Source of the DNA: a bacterium UBA6115
GTDB taxonomy: Bacteria > Bacillota_A > Clostridia > Christensenellales > Aristaeellaceae
Length of the DNA stretch: 52,024 bases
Assembly (NCBI GenBank): GCA_002428405.1
Contig: DIWD01000066.1
Location: forward strand, 1 to 52,024
Direction: 5' to 3'
The position numbers and the translations under genes were made by a program. Under the pieces are notes generated by a model. The model searched no databases. It had not been told where the DNA came from and was given only the letters and a program-made list of their open reading frames with translations. How positions within the stretch are numbered: position 1 is the stretch's first letter; every line of letters begins with the position of its first letter. This document shows, one piece after another, positions 24,315-31,941 of this stretch.

Positions 24315-25634
24315 ATGTTTTTATCTCCCCCTAACTTTGTCCTCACCTCGCTTGAGCGGCTCAGCCGCGCGGGTTTTGAGGCTTATCTGGTGGGCGGCTG
24401 TGTCCGTGACGCCCTTTTGGGGCGTGAACCAGGGGATTACGACATTGCCACAGACGCCATGCCGGAACAGGTCCGCGGCGTTTTTTCAGGGCATCAGACC
24501 GTTGACATCGGGATGCGCCACGGCACGCTGACTGTCATTGTCAATGGCTGCCCCCTTGAGGTGACCACCTACCGCCGCGACGGGATTTATTCTGACGGCA
24601 GGCATCCCGACCAGGTCAGTTTTACAAGAAGCCTGGAGGAAGACCTGATCCGGCGCGACTTTACCGTCAACGCAATGGCCTGGCATCCGGACAGCGGGCT
24701 GATTGACCCCGCGAACGGCCGGCTTGACTGTGAAAAAAGGCTGATCCGGGCCGTGGGGGAACCCGCGAAACGCTTCAGCGAGGACGCGCTGCGCATCCTG
24801 CGCGCGCTGCGTTTTGCGTGCCAGCTGGGATTTGAGATCGAACAGAACACTCTCCACGCGATGATGAAGGAGGCCGCCGGGCTTTCCCGCGTATCCGCCG
24901 AGCGCGTGGCAAATGAGCTCAACCGCGCCCTTTTAGGAGATTTCGCCGCGCAGGCCCTTCGCGCCTATCCCCGTGTGCTCTTTCTGGCGCTTCCCGAACT
25001 GGAACCTCTTCTGCCGGCGTCCGCGCGAAGCAGCGGCATATGGGAACATACGCTCAGTACCCTAATTGGGGTTCCGCCCGATCCTGCCCTTCGCTGGGCA
25101 GCCCTGTTCCTTCACAGCGGAAATCCCCATGCCATATCCCGTGATCCAGATGGCGCCGCGCGTTTCACGGGCCATCAGGCAGCCAGCGCGCGCCTTGCCG
25201 GGGGCGCCCTGCAAAGGCTCAGGCAGTCCAAACTGCTTTCAGAGCAGGCCGTCACCCTCATCCGCCATCATAACCAAAACATAAGCCCCAAAAATCTCAG
25301 GCTCTGGCTCTCCTTCCTGGGACCTGAAACGGCGAAGAAACTCCTGCTGCTAAAGCGATCAGACCTCTGCGCGCGCGAACCTGACAGCGCGCCGATCATC
25401 CATCAGCTTGATGCTTTGTACGGGGAAGCTGTCCGCCTTGAGAATGAAGGCCTCTGCCTGAACGTCCGTGATCTCGCGGTCAATGGTGATGACCTGCTGG
25501 CGATGGGTTTTCGTGAGGACAAGCGCCTGGGACTGGCGCTTGGAAAACTGCTGCGGCGGGTTCTGCTGGACGAGCTGGACAACCAGCGCGGCGCGCTGCT
25601 GGAAGCGGCAAAGGACATGCTCATACCGGAGTGA
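24315..25634 (+). CDS. cca: CCA tRNA nucleotidyltransferase
   Basis: Adds or repairs the 3' CCA end of tRNAs. 439 residues. Class II nucleotidyltransferase head: YLVGGCVRDALLGREPGDYD with the DxD metal site (DYDIATDAMP), RRDFTVNAMAW, and EDALRILRALRFACQLGF; the C-terminal half has an HD-like domain in which the usual HD is LFLHSGNPHA, so the metal-binding aspartate is missing and phosphohydrolase activity is doubtful. AGGAG lies seven bases before the ATG. Confidence 0.93.
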   Translation: MFLSPPNFVLTSLERLSRAGFEAYLVGGCVRDALLGREPGDYDIATDAMPEQVRGVFSGHQTVDIGMRHGTLTVIVNGCPLEVTTYRRDGIYSDGRHPDQVSFTRSLEEDLIRRDFTVNAMAWHPDSGLIDPANGRLDCEKRLIRAVGEPAKRFSEDALRILRALRFACQLGFEIEQNTLHAMMKEAAGLSRVSAERVANELNRALLGDFAAQALRAYPRVLFLALPELEPLLPASARSSGIWEHTLSTLIGVPPDPALRWAALFLHSGNPHAISRDPDGAARFTGHQAASARLAGGALQRLRQSKLLSEQAVTLIRHHNQNISPKNLRLWLSFLGPETAKKLLLLKRSDLCAREPDSAPIIHQLDALYGEAVRLENEGLCLNVRDLAVNGDDLLAMGFREDKRLGLALGKLLRRVLLDELDNQRGALLEAAKDMLIPE

Positions 25635-25650
25635 ACCGCAAAAGCAATAA

Positions 25651-25677
25651 AAAGGGCGGCCGCGGAGGCCGCCCTTT
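25651..25677. terminator. Bidirectional terminator between cca and hpf
   Basis: An 11-bp perfect stem (AAAGGGCGGCC/GGCCGCCCTTT, five-base loop), with TTTATA behind it on plus and TTTTTATTG behind it on minus, between convergent genes. Confidence 0.9.
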
Positions 25678-25697
25678 ATAGTTTGTATATTGCCGGT

Positions 25698-26237
25698 TCA
25701 GCCTTCCGGCACCAGCACGCCCAGGTTGCCGTCCTTGCGCAGGTAGAGCACCTGGGTCAGACTGCTGTCCACATCCACATAAACAAAGAAGCTGTGGCCC
25801 AGCAATTCCATCTGCATGACAGCGTCCTCCATGCTCATCGGGCGCATGGTATAGGTCTTCTGGCGCACCACCTGGCGTTCCGCCTGCTCGGCGGGTGTAA
25901 GGTCTTCGATGAACTCCGGCTGCGTATCTTCGGGGATCTCATCGCGCAGGCGTTTGTCCAGCCTGGTGCGGTGCTTGAGGATCTGCCGCTCAAGCTTGGC
26001 CAGGGCGCGGTCAATGGACATGAACAGGTTGTCCTCGCTGCTTGCCTCCGAACGCAGGAGGACCCCGTTGATGGGCACGGTGATTTCCACGATGCGCAGC
26101 GCTTTCTCCCGCCGCATGCGTACAAACATCTCCGTATCCTGGCGCAGGTATTTCCCCATGGTCTGGGTTTTTCTGAGCACGCGGTTCTCAATCGCCGGGG
26201 TGATGTTCATGTCCTTGGCCGTCATGGTGGTCTTCAT
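25698..26237 (-). CDS. hpf: Ribosome hibernation promoting factor, long form
   Basis: 179 residues: N-terminal S30AE/YfiA domain (about 1-100, with basic RMRREKALRIVEITVPING) and the C-terminal dimerisation domain (about 120-175, VVRQKTYTMRPMSMEDAVMQMELLGHSFFVY) that defines the long HPF of Firmicutes. It pairs 70S ribosomes into inactive 100S dimers in slow growth. GAGGAG lies eight bases upstream of ATG 26237. The N-terminal start MKTTMTAKDMNIT is typical. Confidence 0.95.
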   Translation of the reverse strand: MKTTMTAKDMNITPAIENRVLRKTQTMGKYLRQDTEMFVRMRREKALRIVEITVPINGVLLRSEASSEDNLFMSIDRALAKLERQILKHRTRLDKRLRDEIPEDTQPEFIEDLTPAEQAERQVVRQKTYTMRPMSMEDAVMQMELLGHSFFVYVDVDSSLTQVLYLRKDGNLGVLVPEG

Positions 26238-26290
26238 GGTTTTTCTCCTCTCATCTGTATGTTATGGCTCGGGCAGGCCTGTTCCTGTAT

Positions 26291-26587
26291 TTATGGCTGC
26301 TCTTCTTTACTGCCTGTATAGACATCGTCAAACTCAGGCTCTGAAAGTACCCTGCGGGCGTAGGAGCAGGTGGCCAGCAGTTTGTAACCTTCATCCCGGG
26401 CGTACTGGACGACGCGCTCCACCAGTTTCCTCGCGATGCCCTGGCCCCGCAGGGAGGGATCGGTAAAAGTATGGTCCACTACCAGCCGCCGGTTTTCACG
26501 GCGCTGAAACGTGATTTCCGCCAATGGCTTCTTTGGGTCGTCCCCTGCGTAGAAGCGGTTGGCGTCATATAGGATGTTCAATGTCAT
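26291..26587 (-). CDS. GNAT-family N-acetyltransferase, short YjdJ-like
   Basis: 98 residues. The acetyl-CoA-binding motif is visible as VVDHTFTDPSLRGQGIARKLVERVV (Q/RxxGxG/A), followed by YKLLATCSYARRVL. It belongs to the short YjdJ/Gtn-type GNAT proteins, whose substrates are unknown. It lies 53 bases before hpf on the same strand and may share its transcript. Confidence 0.85.
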   Translation of the reverse strand: MTLNILYDANRFYAGDDPKKPLAEITFQRRENRRLVVDHTFTDPSLRGQGIARKLVERVVQYARDEGYKLLATCSYARRVLSEPEFDDVYTGSKEEQP

Positions 26588-26645
26588 CGCCTCTTTCTTT
26601 TATGTCCTGTATATTATGTATACCCCCCGCAAAGACCCTTCAGAC

Positions 26646-26674
26646 TTGAAAAGGGATGGCCGCTTTGCTATCAT
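26646..26674 (+). promoter_or_regulatory. deoC promoter
   Basis: TTGAAA (26646-26651), 17-base spacer, TATCAT (26669-26674), 35 bases before the start. Confidence 0.55.
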
Positions 26675-26709
26675 GAGACCGGGCTTCGGCAGCCCGGAAG
26701 GAGCGTCCA

Positions 26710-27360
26710 ATGGATAAAAAAACCGTGTTTTCACATGTGGATCATACATTGCTCAAGCCCGAATCGCAATGGAGGGACGTGGACCGGGTCTGCAAGGAAG
26801 CCGTGGACAACGGGATGGCCTCCGCCTGCATCCCCCCGCGCTTTGTGAAAGCGGCCAAGGAGAAGTACGGCAACCGGCTGACTGTCTGCACCGTCATCGG
26901 CTTCCCCCTGGGTTACCAGACCACCCGCGTGAAGGTGTTTGAGTCGCAGCAGGCTGTCCTGGAAGGCGCTGATGAGATCGACATGGTCATCCATATCGGA
27001 GACGCCAAGGCGGGCAGTTTCGACCTGGTCACCGAGGAGATCCGGGCGGTCAAGGCTGCATGCAGCGGCAAAATCCTGAAAGTCATCATCGAAGCCTGCT
27101 ACCTGACGGACGAGGAGAAAACCGCCCTGTGTGTTTGCGTCAGCGAGGCGGGCGCGGACTTCATCAAAACCTCCACGGGCTTTGGTCCCTCAGGCGCGAC
27201 GCCCGGAGACATAGAACTGTTCAAAAAGCACCTCTCGCCTGAGGTAAAAATCAAGGCCGCCGGCGGCATCCGCACACGCGAGGCCATCGAGGGGTACCTT
27301 GCCCAGGGCTGCGAACGCGTCGGCGCCAGTTCCGCGCTGAAGGCCTACGAAGGCGCGTAA
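26710..27360 (+). CDS. deoC: Deoxyribose-phosphate aldolase
   Basis: Cleaves 2-deoxyribose-5-phosphate to glyceraldehyde-3-phosphate and acetaldehyde in deoxynucleoside breakdown. 216 residues: DHTLLKPE start motif, VCTVIGFPLGYQ, EIDMVIHIG, the Schiff-base lysine in ADFIKTSTGFGPSGAT and the second catalytic lysine in VKIKAAGGIRT. AAGGAG lies seven bases upstream. It is a single-gene transcript with its own promoter and terminator; no other deo genes are present. Confidence 0.97.
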   Translation: MDKKTVFSHVDHTLLKPESQWRDVDRVCKEAVDNGMASACIPPRFVKAAKEKYGNRLTVCTVIGFPLGYQTTRVKVFESQQAVLEGADEIDMVIHIGDAKAGSFDLVTEEIRAVKAACSGKILKVIIEACYLTDEEKTALCVCVSEAGADFIKTSTGFGPSGATPGDIELFKKHLSPEVKIKAAGGIRTREAIEGYLAQGCERVGASSALKAYEGA

Positions 27361-27377
27361 ATGACCCCCATCCTCTG

Positions 27378-27409
27378 AAAGGCAAGCCTGTGCGGCTTCG
27401 CCTTTTTTT
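27378..27409 (+). terminator. deoC terminator
   Basis: AAAGGCAAGCC pairs with GGCTTCGCCTTT (one bulged base) and runs into seven T residues. Confidence 0.85.
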
Positions 27410-27425
27410 ATCTCCTTTCAGGCCA

Positions 27426-27986
27426 TCATCCGCCGGCCTTCGCCAGCCGGGTGTACCGCATGCCGCCAGGCGTAAATTCGCTTTTGAACAGGACGATATC
27501 CCCCAGCATCATCAAGCCGGGTGTCCTGGGGAGCAGGGGTGCCAGCCCGCCCAGGGGCCTGTTCAACTCTGCCCGCCGGGCCAGCGTCACATGCGGCAGC
27601 CAGGGACGGGTTTCGGGGGAACAGCCAAGGGAACGCAGCGCCGTTTCCATCATGGCCACACGCCTGCGCATCTCCGGGGCGATATTCAGCCCCGCCCACA
27701 GCGTCATCCCCTCCCGGCCGGGGAACGCGCCATAGCCTGACTGGGTAAACCGCCTGGCATCGGGTGAGGGAACAGCCAGTGAGCGGATCCAGCTGACGAT
27801 CTCCGCGGTTTCCTTTTCTCCCGTTTCCCCGATAAAGCGCAGTGTGAGGTGCAGCTGGTCCCTTTCTGTCAGGCTGATGCGCTCTGCGCTGTCCGCCAGC
27901 AGGCGCTGGGACTTGAGCAAAACGCCTGTCAGCTCATCCGGAAGCAGCGCCGCGATAAACAACCTGATCAGCAAAGGCTCAGCCAT
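27426..27986 (-). CDS. thpR: RNA 2',3'-cyclic phosphodiesterase (2H family, ThpR)
   Basis: 186 residues from ATG 27986 (MAEPLLIRLFIAALLP), where the family's conserved start lies. The two catalytic HxTx motifs are LHLTLRF and PHVTLAR. These enzymes open 2',3'-cyclic phosphates at RNA ends and were first described as 2'-5' RNA ligases. The Shine-Dalgarno site is weak. The frame is open a further 44 codons upstream, but that stretch is not recognisable and has no ribosome site. Confidence 0.88.
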   Translation of the reverse strand: MAEPLLIRLFIAALLPDELTGVLLKSQRLLADSAERISLTERDQLHLTLRFIGETGEKETAEIVSWIRSLAVPSPDARRFTQSGYGAFPGREGMTLWAGLNIAPEMRRRVAMMETALRSLGCSPETRPWLPHVTLARRAELNRPLGGLAPLLPRTPGLMMLGDIVLFKSEFTPGGMRYTRLAKAGG

Positions 27987-28157
27987 CACAGCGCCGCCAA
28001 GGCAACCTTTCAGCCCGGCCTGCAGAAGTTTTCTGCTCCTGATAGGCAGAAGGAAGCCGATACATACAGGCTTCCCAAGTCTGTTTTTCATTTGGCCATA
28101 GAGTGGCCTTTTTCTCAATTTGATCCACAGCAGCGCCCCCTTTCCCTGACTAAATCC

Positions 28158-28724
28158 TTACAGTCCGGCCAGCAGCTGAAGCCCGGCGCCCAGCACCCCC
28201 GCGCCAAAAATCACCAGGATCGGACTGGGCTTCCATCTGCGCAGGACAAACAGGGCAAGAGCGAAGCATATCAGGCCGATATAGTCCAGCTTTCCCCCTC
28301 CGATGCCGTCTGTGCCAAACAGCGCCAGGATCAGGATTGACAGGCCAGCGGACGCGATAAGGGCGACCGCGGCAGGCCGCAGGCCTGAAAGGACCCCCTG
28401 AAAACCCGGCTTATCCCGCCAGGCCTTGTACAGCCGGGCCAGGATCAGCACGATGATCAGGCTTGGCGTCACACATCCCAGGGTCGCGGTCACGGCGCCC
28501 GGAATACCCTGCACGCGCATGCCCACAAAGGTGGCGGCGTTCAAAGCGATGGGGCCCGGGGTCATCTCCGCTATCGTGACCAGGTCGGTGAACGCTGCCA
28601 GGTCCAGCCAGGGGTGGATGATGACCGCCTGCTCACGGATCAGCGGCAGGGCCGCCAACCCGCCGCCGAAGGCAAGCAGGCCGACCTGGAAAAAGGAAAG
28701 GTACAGCGTCAGCAGATTGCTCAT
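28158..28724 (-). CDS. Chromate transporter-family protein, half-size, second subunit
   Basis: 188-residue membrane protein of the short-chain CHR family. Signature at the N-terminus FQVGLLAFGGGLAALPLI and then ITPG-like MTPGPIALNAATFVGMRVQGIPGA. Five to six hydrophobic segments. Half-size CHR proteins work as pairs; the partner is the overlapping upstream gene. Chromate export is documented for some members, but in this anaerobe the anion is unknown. Confidence 0.87.
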   Translation of the reverse strand: MSNLLTLYLSFFQVGLLAFGGGLAALPLIREQAVIIHPWLDLAAFTDLVTIAEMTPGPIALNAATFVGMRVQGIPGAVTATLGCVTPSLIIVLILARLYKAWRDKPGFQGVLSGLRPAAVALIASAGLSILILALFGTDGIGGGKLDYIGLICFALALFVLRRWKPSPILVIFGAGVLGAGLQLLAGL

Positions 28725-29293
28725 GCCCCGGCCCCCGATCCCCGCCTTCTCAGCCAGGCGTCAAGGAAGCCCGCCAGACCGCAGAAGAGCAGCACCAGGA
28801 TGATGGGGATTTTAAGCAGCCACACCGCCAGGAAGGCAAGGACCATCAGGATAAGCGGCAGGGGCCGGCGGGATTTGAGTATCCCGCTGCCCATGTTCCA
28901 CACCACGTCCGCGATGACCGCGGCGACCCCAGACCGCATGGCGGAAAGCAGCGCTGAGATCAGGACGTTTTGCCTGAAAGCGTCATAAAAAACGGAGATG
29001 AGAGAGAGCACGATCAACGGCGGCAGCGCCGTTCCCAGCACGGCTGTCAGCGCGCCTGGAATCCCTTTCAGGCGGTAACCCAGGAGAATGGAAGTATTCA
29101 CGGCGATGGGCCCGGGCGCGGACTGCCCGATGGCGATCATGTCCAGCATCTCCTCATCCCCGACCCATTTGAGCTCTTCGGCAAAGCGCCTGCGCATCAG
29201 CGGAACGATGACGTAGCCGCCCCCGAAGGTAACGGCGCTGATTTTGAAAACCGATGCGAACAAGGTCAGCAGGTTTGGCTTCGCGCTGTTCAT
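28721..29293 (-). CDS. Chromate transporter-family protein, half-size, first subunit
   Basis: 190 residues, homologous to its downstream partner: VFKISAVTFGGGYVIVPLM, then IAIGQSAPGPIAVNTSILLGYRLKGIPGA. The stop overlaps the partner's start as ATGA, so the two subunits are made in equal amounts. Start ATG 29293 has GGAGG four bases upstream; ATG 29296 is too close to the site. Confidence 0.87.
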   Translation of the reverse strand: MNSAKPNLLTLFASVFKISAVTFGGGYVIVPLMRRRFAEELKWVGDEEMLDMIAIGQSAPGPIAVNTSILLGYRLKGIPGALTAVLGTALPPLIVLSLISVFYDAFRQNVLISALLSAMRSGVAAVIADVVWNMGSGILKSRRPLPLILMVLAFLAVWLLKIPIILVLLFCGLAGFLDAWLRRRGSGAGA

Positions 29294-29357
29294 CATTCCT
29301 CCGGATGCATGTGATGCGCCTATGCTATGCCCGGGCCGGCGCGATGTCAAGAATTCC

Positions 29358-29385
29358 TTGACGGCCAAAGGATCCATGGTATACT
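29358..29385 (+). promoter_or_regulatory. Promoter reading into the hairpin element and the FNT gene
   Basis: TTGACG (29358-29363), 16-base spacer, TATACT (29380-29385). Expected transcript start is at about 29392, two bases before the near-palindromic element begins. Confidence 0.65.
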
Positions 29386-29393
29386 TCTGTTGC

Positions 29394-29551
29394 TACTAAA
29401 CGAATGAGCAAATGCAATGAGGAGCTGAGAGATTTTTCGTCTCCGCTAAGCTGAAAGATGGAGACGTAGCCGCAGTCTACGCCGACTGAAAGAAGCAACG
29501 CGGAGGCGTAAAAGAATCGGCTCATCGAAGCATTTGCGATTGAGTTTAGTA
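29394..29551. repeat. 158-bp near-palindromic element with TA ends (possible MITE or structured leader RNA)
   Basis: The ends TACTAAAC (29394) and TTTAGTA (to 29551) are inverted copies. Further arms pair inward: GCAAATGC 29408-29415 with GCATTTGC 29530-29537, GAGCTGA with TCGGCTC, and CGTCTCCG 29438-29445 with CGGAGGCG 29501-29508. The apical part has a CGTAG/CTACG hairpin (29465-29481) flanked by two CTGAAAGA copies (29451 and 29486). GTCTCC (29439-29444) can instead pair with GGAGAC (29460-29465), so two exclusive folds exist. It encodes no protein and matches no riboswitch class I know. Confidence 0.75.
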
Positions 29552-29576
29552 CTAAAAAACAAGCCGGAGGATGGGA

Positions 29577-30191
29577 ATGCACAGCTTCTACAGCGCGCTG
29601 ATGGGGGGAGTCCTGACCGGTTTGGGCGGCGCGGCCTCCCTGGGCGCGGACCAGCGGATCGTCGGCGCCTTTCTGTTCTCCTTTGGCATGTTCGCGGCCC
29701 TTTCCCTGGGTCTGCCGCAGTATCCGGGGCGCTGCGGCCGGGCCATCTGCGGGGGGCAGGCGAGGACGCTTTACGTTATCCTTCCCGGGAACCTTCTGGG
29801 CGCCGCGCTGACCGGCCTTCTCTACGGCCTGGCGGTCACCGGCAACGTGGCTGACTTACAGGCGGCCAAGCTGGCTCAGTCCTTCCCCTCCACGCTGCTG
29901 CGCGGCGTGTTCTGCGGGATGATCCTTTTCTCGGCGGCGGAAGGCTGGAAACGGCTGGAGAGCGGCAAGGCCTTCGGGGTCCTGTTGGGTGTGCCCGCCT
30001 TTATCCTGGCCGGGTTTGAAAATATTCTCGCAGATACCTTTTATTTTTCCGCCGCGTTCACTCAAAGCGGCGTGTTTGACCCGCGGGCCCTGCTCTTCCT
30101 GCTGGCGGCCGGCATCGGGAACACCATCGGCGCGGTGCTGCTGTGCCTGGCGCTGTCAAAGGAAAACGCGGATCCCTCCCGCGCGGGCTGA
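29577..30191 (+). CDS. Formate/nitrite transporter (FNT) family channel, short
   Basis: 204-residue membrane protein with about six hydrophobic segments. The FNT pattern is seen in STLLRGVFCGMILFSAAEGW and GVPAFILAGFENILADTFYF, which matches the family's LRGxxCN and GFEHxxAN regions; the CN asparagine is replaced by Gly and the GFEH histidine by Asn. FNT channels pass formate, nitrite, hydrosulfide or similar monovalent anions; loss of the gating histidine would alter gating or selectivity. ATG 29577 lies six bases after GGAGG; ATG 29571 abuts the site. Shorter than the typical 260-280 residues. Confidence 0.78.
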   Translation: MHSFYSALMGGVLTGLGGAASLGADQRIVGAFLFSFGMFAALSLGLPQYPGRCGRAICGGQARTLYVILPGNLLGAALTGLLYGLAVTGNVADLQAAKLAQSFPSTLLRGVFCGMILFSAAEGWKRLESGKAFGVLLGVPAFILAGFENILADTFYFSAAFTQSGVFDPRALLFLLAAGIGNTIGAVLLCLALSKENADPSRAG

Positions 30192-30264
30192 CACCACGGC
30201 CATCCACCCATACAAAATCCCTGGATATTGATGATCCATGATTTTTATTTATTATTCATTGATA

Positions 30265-30657
30265 TCAGACAAGTTCGAGGTGCAAATTTATCTCCGCTAC
30301 CTTGGAGACCGTCTCATGTACGGAACAGTATTTTGCCGCCAGTTCCGCCGCGCGGGAGAAGCCCTTGTCCCCTTTCGCGCCAAAGACGGTGAATAAAATT
30401 TCCACGGTCTTCAGCGTCGTGGGCACCTCCTCCCGCTTGACGCCGCGGATCCCTATCTCCGCCCTTTCAAACTCCAGGCGCATCTTCTTCGCGATATCCA
30501 GGAACGTCGAATAATAGCAGGCTCCCAGCGCGCCCAGCAGCAGGTCATAGGGCCCGAGCGCTCCTTCCTGTCTGCCGATATCTACCGTGCCGTTGCCGGC
30601 AAGAAGGGTTCCCTCAAACTCATTCCCGAACTCTAGCTTTACTTTGGTTTCGCCCAC
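30265..30657 (-). CDS. OsmC/Ohr family protein
   Basis: 130 residues of the OsmC fold: EGALGPYDLLLGALGACYYSTFLDIAKK holds the first reactive cysteine (with Ala-Cys-Tyr), and AAKYCSVHETV the second, the pair used for thiol-dependent peroxide reduction in this family. Start is GTG 30657 with GGGG about nine bases upstream. It follows the methyltransferase gene by 16 bases on the same strand. Confidence 0.85.
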   Translation of the reverse strand: MGETKVKLEFGNEFEGTLLAGNGTVDIGRQEGALGPYDLLLGALGACYYSTFLDIAKKMRLEFERAEIGIRGVKREEVPTTLKTVEILFTVFGAKGDKGFSRAAELAAKYCSVHETVSKVAEINLHLELV

Positions 30658-30673
30658 TCAGGTGTCCCCCTTT

Positions 30674-31462
30674 TCAAAACAGTCCGTTCACGAGTTGCCC
30701 ATGGAGCGGTTTGACGGACCGTGTCGCAAAGAAACATGGCGCGTTGAACTCCTTGAGAAGTCCCTCGCCGTTGGTGTCCTCATAGATATCCGTCAGGATG
30801 AATCCTGCCTCCAATTGTCCGCCGACCTGGTCCTGGATGGGGTGGGAAAACTGCAGGCTGTCATTGTCACGGGTGATTTTCTCTTCCCAGTCCGGGTCGC
30901 TCAGCGGGTCAAAGGGCAGTTTGTGTACTAAATTTATCCCGTCATCGTCAAAGAGGAAATTGATGCCGTTGTCCAGCCCTGACAACAGGACGCCGCCGGG
31001 CCTCAATACCCGGAAGCATTCCCGCCAGACAGGGCGCACGTCACGGATGTAGCAGTTGGACACCGGGTGGAAAACCAGGTCAAAGCAGCCGTCCGGAAAG
31101 GGCAGCGGACAGGTCATGTCCCCTTTGATGATCTTGATCCCATACCCTTCGCGCACCGCGACCATCCGCTCGCTTTCCAGCTGTTCATCAGACAGGTCAA
31201 ACACGGTACATAAGGCCCCCAGGGCCGCGAACACCGGCATCTGCTGCGCGCCGCCGGAAGCCAGCCCCAGCACCTTTTTCCCCGAAAGGGACCCGAACCA
31301 CTCCCGCGGCACCGGGATATTGGGCGTGAGCAGGACCGCCCATTCCCCCTGTTTCGCCTTTTCGAAGACCTCATGGCTGATGGGCCTGCCCCACTCCCAC
31401 CCCTCGCGCACCCAGCGGTCGATAGCCTGGGCGTTGAAACGGGTGTAATCATCCTTGCTCAT
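30674..31462 (-). CDS. Class I SAM-dependent methyltransferase
   Basis: 262 residues. SAM-binding motif I is KVLGLASGGAQQMPVFAALG, the acidic residue after strand 2 is VFDLSDEQLESER, and motif II/III follow as GDMTCPLPFPDGCFDLVFHP and ECFRVLRPGGVLL. It belongs to the Methyltransf_11-like small-molecule or unknown-substrate group. ATG 31462 has GGTGAG four bases upstream; ATG 31465 is one base away from the site. The open frame continues far upstream (to 31912) but crosses the promoter and is not coding. Confidence 0.85.
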   Translation of the reverse strand: MSKDDYTRFNAQAIDRWVREGWEWGRPISHEVFEKAKQGEWAVLLTPNIPVPREWFGSLSGKKVLGLASGGAQQMPVFAALGALCTVFDLSDEQLESERMVAVREGYGIKIIKGDMTCPLPFPDGCFDLVFHPVSNCYIRDVRPVWRECFRVLRPGGVLLSGLDNGINFLFDDDGINLVHKLPFDPLSDPDWEEKITRDNDSLQFSHPIQDQVGGQLEAGFILTDIYEDTNGEGLLKEFNAPCFFATRSVKPLHGQLVNGLF

Positions 31463-31602
31463 CATTCTCACCGGGCGGAGGAACGGATTCGCCTGCTGGC
31501 CCTTCCATCCACGCACTCTTTCAGATAAATCGGCCGCTTCCTGCAGCTGCCGTTGAAGTCTTATTCCATGAATGAGGAATATGGGTCGTTTCGAACACGC
31601 CG

Positions 31603-31632
31603 AGTATATCGCCGCCCTTTCCGCCCTGTCAA
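31603..31632 (-). promoter_or_regulatory. Promoter of the methyltransferase-OsmC operon
   Basis: Minus strand TTGACA (31632-31627), 18-base spacer, TATACT (31608-31603). It leaves a leader of about 135 bases before the methyltransferase start; no ORF with a ribosome site is seen in this leader. Confidence 0.75.
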
Positions 31633-31704
31633 GAAACACGTCTAACCCCTCTGTGGACACTGAAAAACAAGGGAAGACAGGCTCCCACGAGGGACCCCGC
31701 CGCC

Positions 31705-31734
31705 TTGACAGGTATCGCCCGAGAATGCTATACT
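31705..31734 (+). promoter_or_regulatory. Promoter of the small peptide and rubrerythrin
   Basis: TTGACA (31705-31710), 18-base spacer, TATACT (31729-31734). Mirror image of the promoter at 31603-31632, with the same spacer length and the same TATACTCG context. The -35 boxes lie in a 9-bp inverted repeat, CCTGTCAAG (31625-31633) and CTTGACAGG (31704-31712). The 320 bases between the methyltransferase start and the small ORF hold only these two promoters and the leader. Confidence 0.75.
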
Positions 31735-31784
31735 CGCCACACTTCCCCAAACAGGGTTCAATAAAAGTGAGTGAGGAAAACGCC

Positions 31785-31901
31785 GTGACGACCCGGACTA
31801 AAAAGAAGAACAGGAATACCATATTCGCCCGCATCCTCAGCATTTTTCTGGCGCTGCTGATCGTGGGCGGTTCACTGGCCGCGTTGATTGAACTGCTGTA
31901 A
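31785..31901 (+). CDS. Small single-pass membrane peptide (38 residues)
   Basis: Starts at GTG 31785 with GTGAGG eight bases upstream. The peptide has a basic head (TTRTKKKNRN) and one hydrophobic helix (ILSIFLALLIVGGSLAALIELL). It lies about 50 bases after a strong promoter and 40 bases before rubrerythrin, so it is likely a real, translated gene. No family is recognised. An in-frame GTG at 31767 would add six residues but has a poorer site. Confidence 0.55.
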   Translation: MTTRTKKKNRNTIFARILSIFLALLIVGGSLAALIELL

Positions 31902-31941
31902 GGGCATTTCAATACAGATAAGATAAGAAGGAGGGCACCCC

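Noticed and set aside
29441..29493. TPP riboswitch or hammerhead ribozyme suggested by CTGAGA and CTGAAAGA
   Set aside because: The other obligatory core elements of the TPP aptamer and the hammerhead CUGANGA/GAAA core are missing.
31466..31912. Long N-terminal extension of the SAM methyltransferase frame
   Set aside because: It runs through a strong promoter for the same gene and has no ribosome site; the conserved protein starts at 31462.
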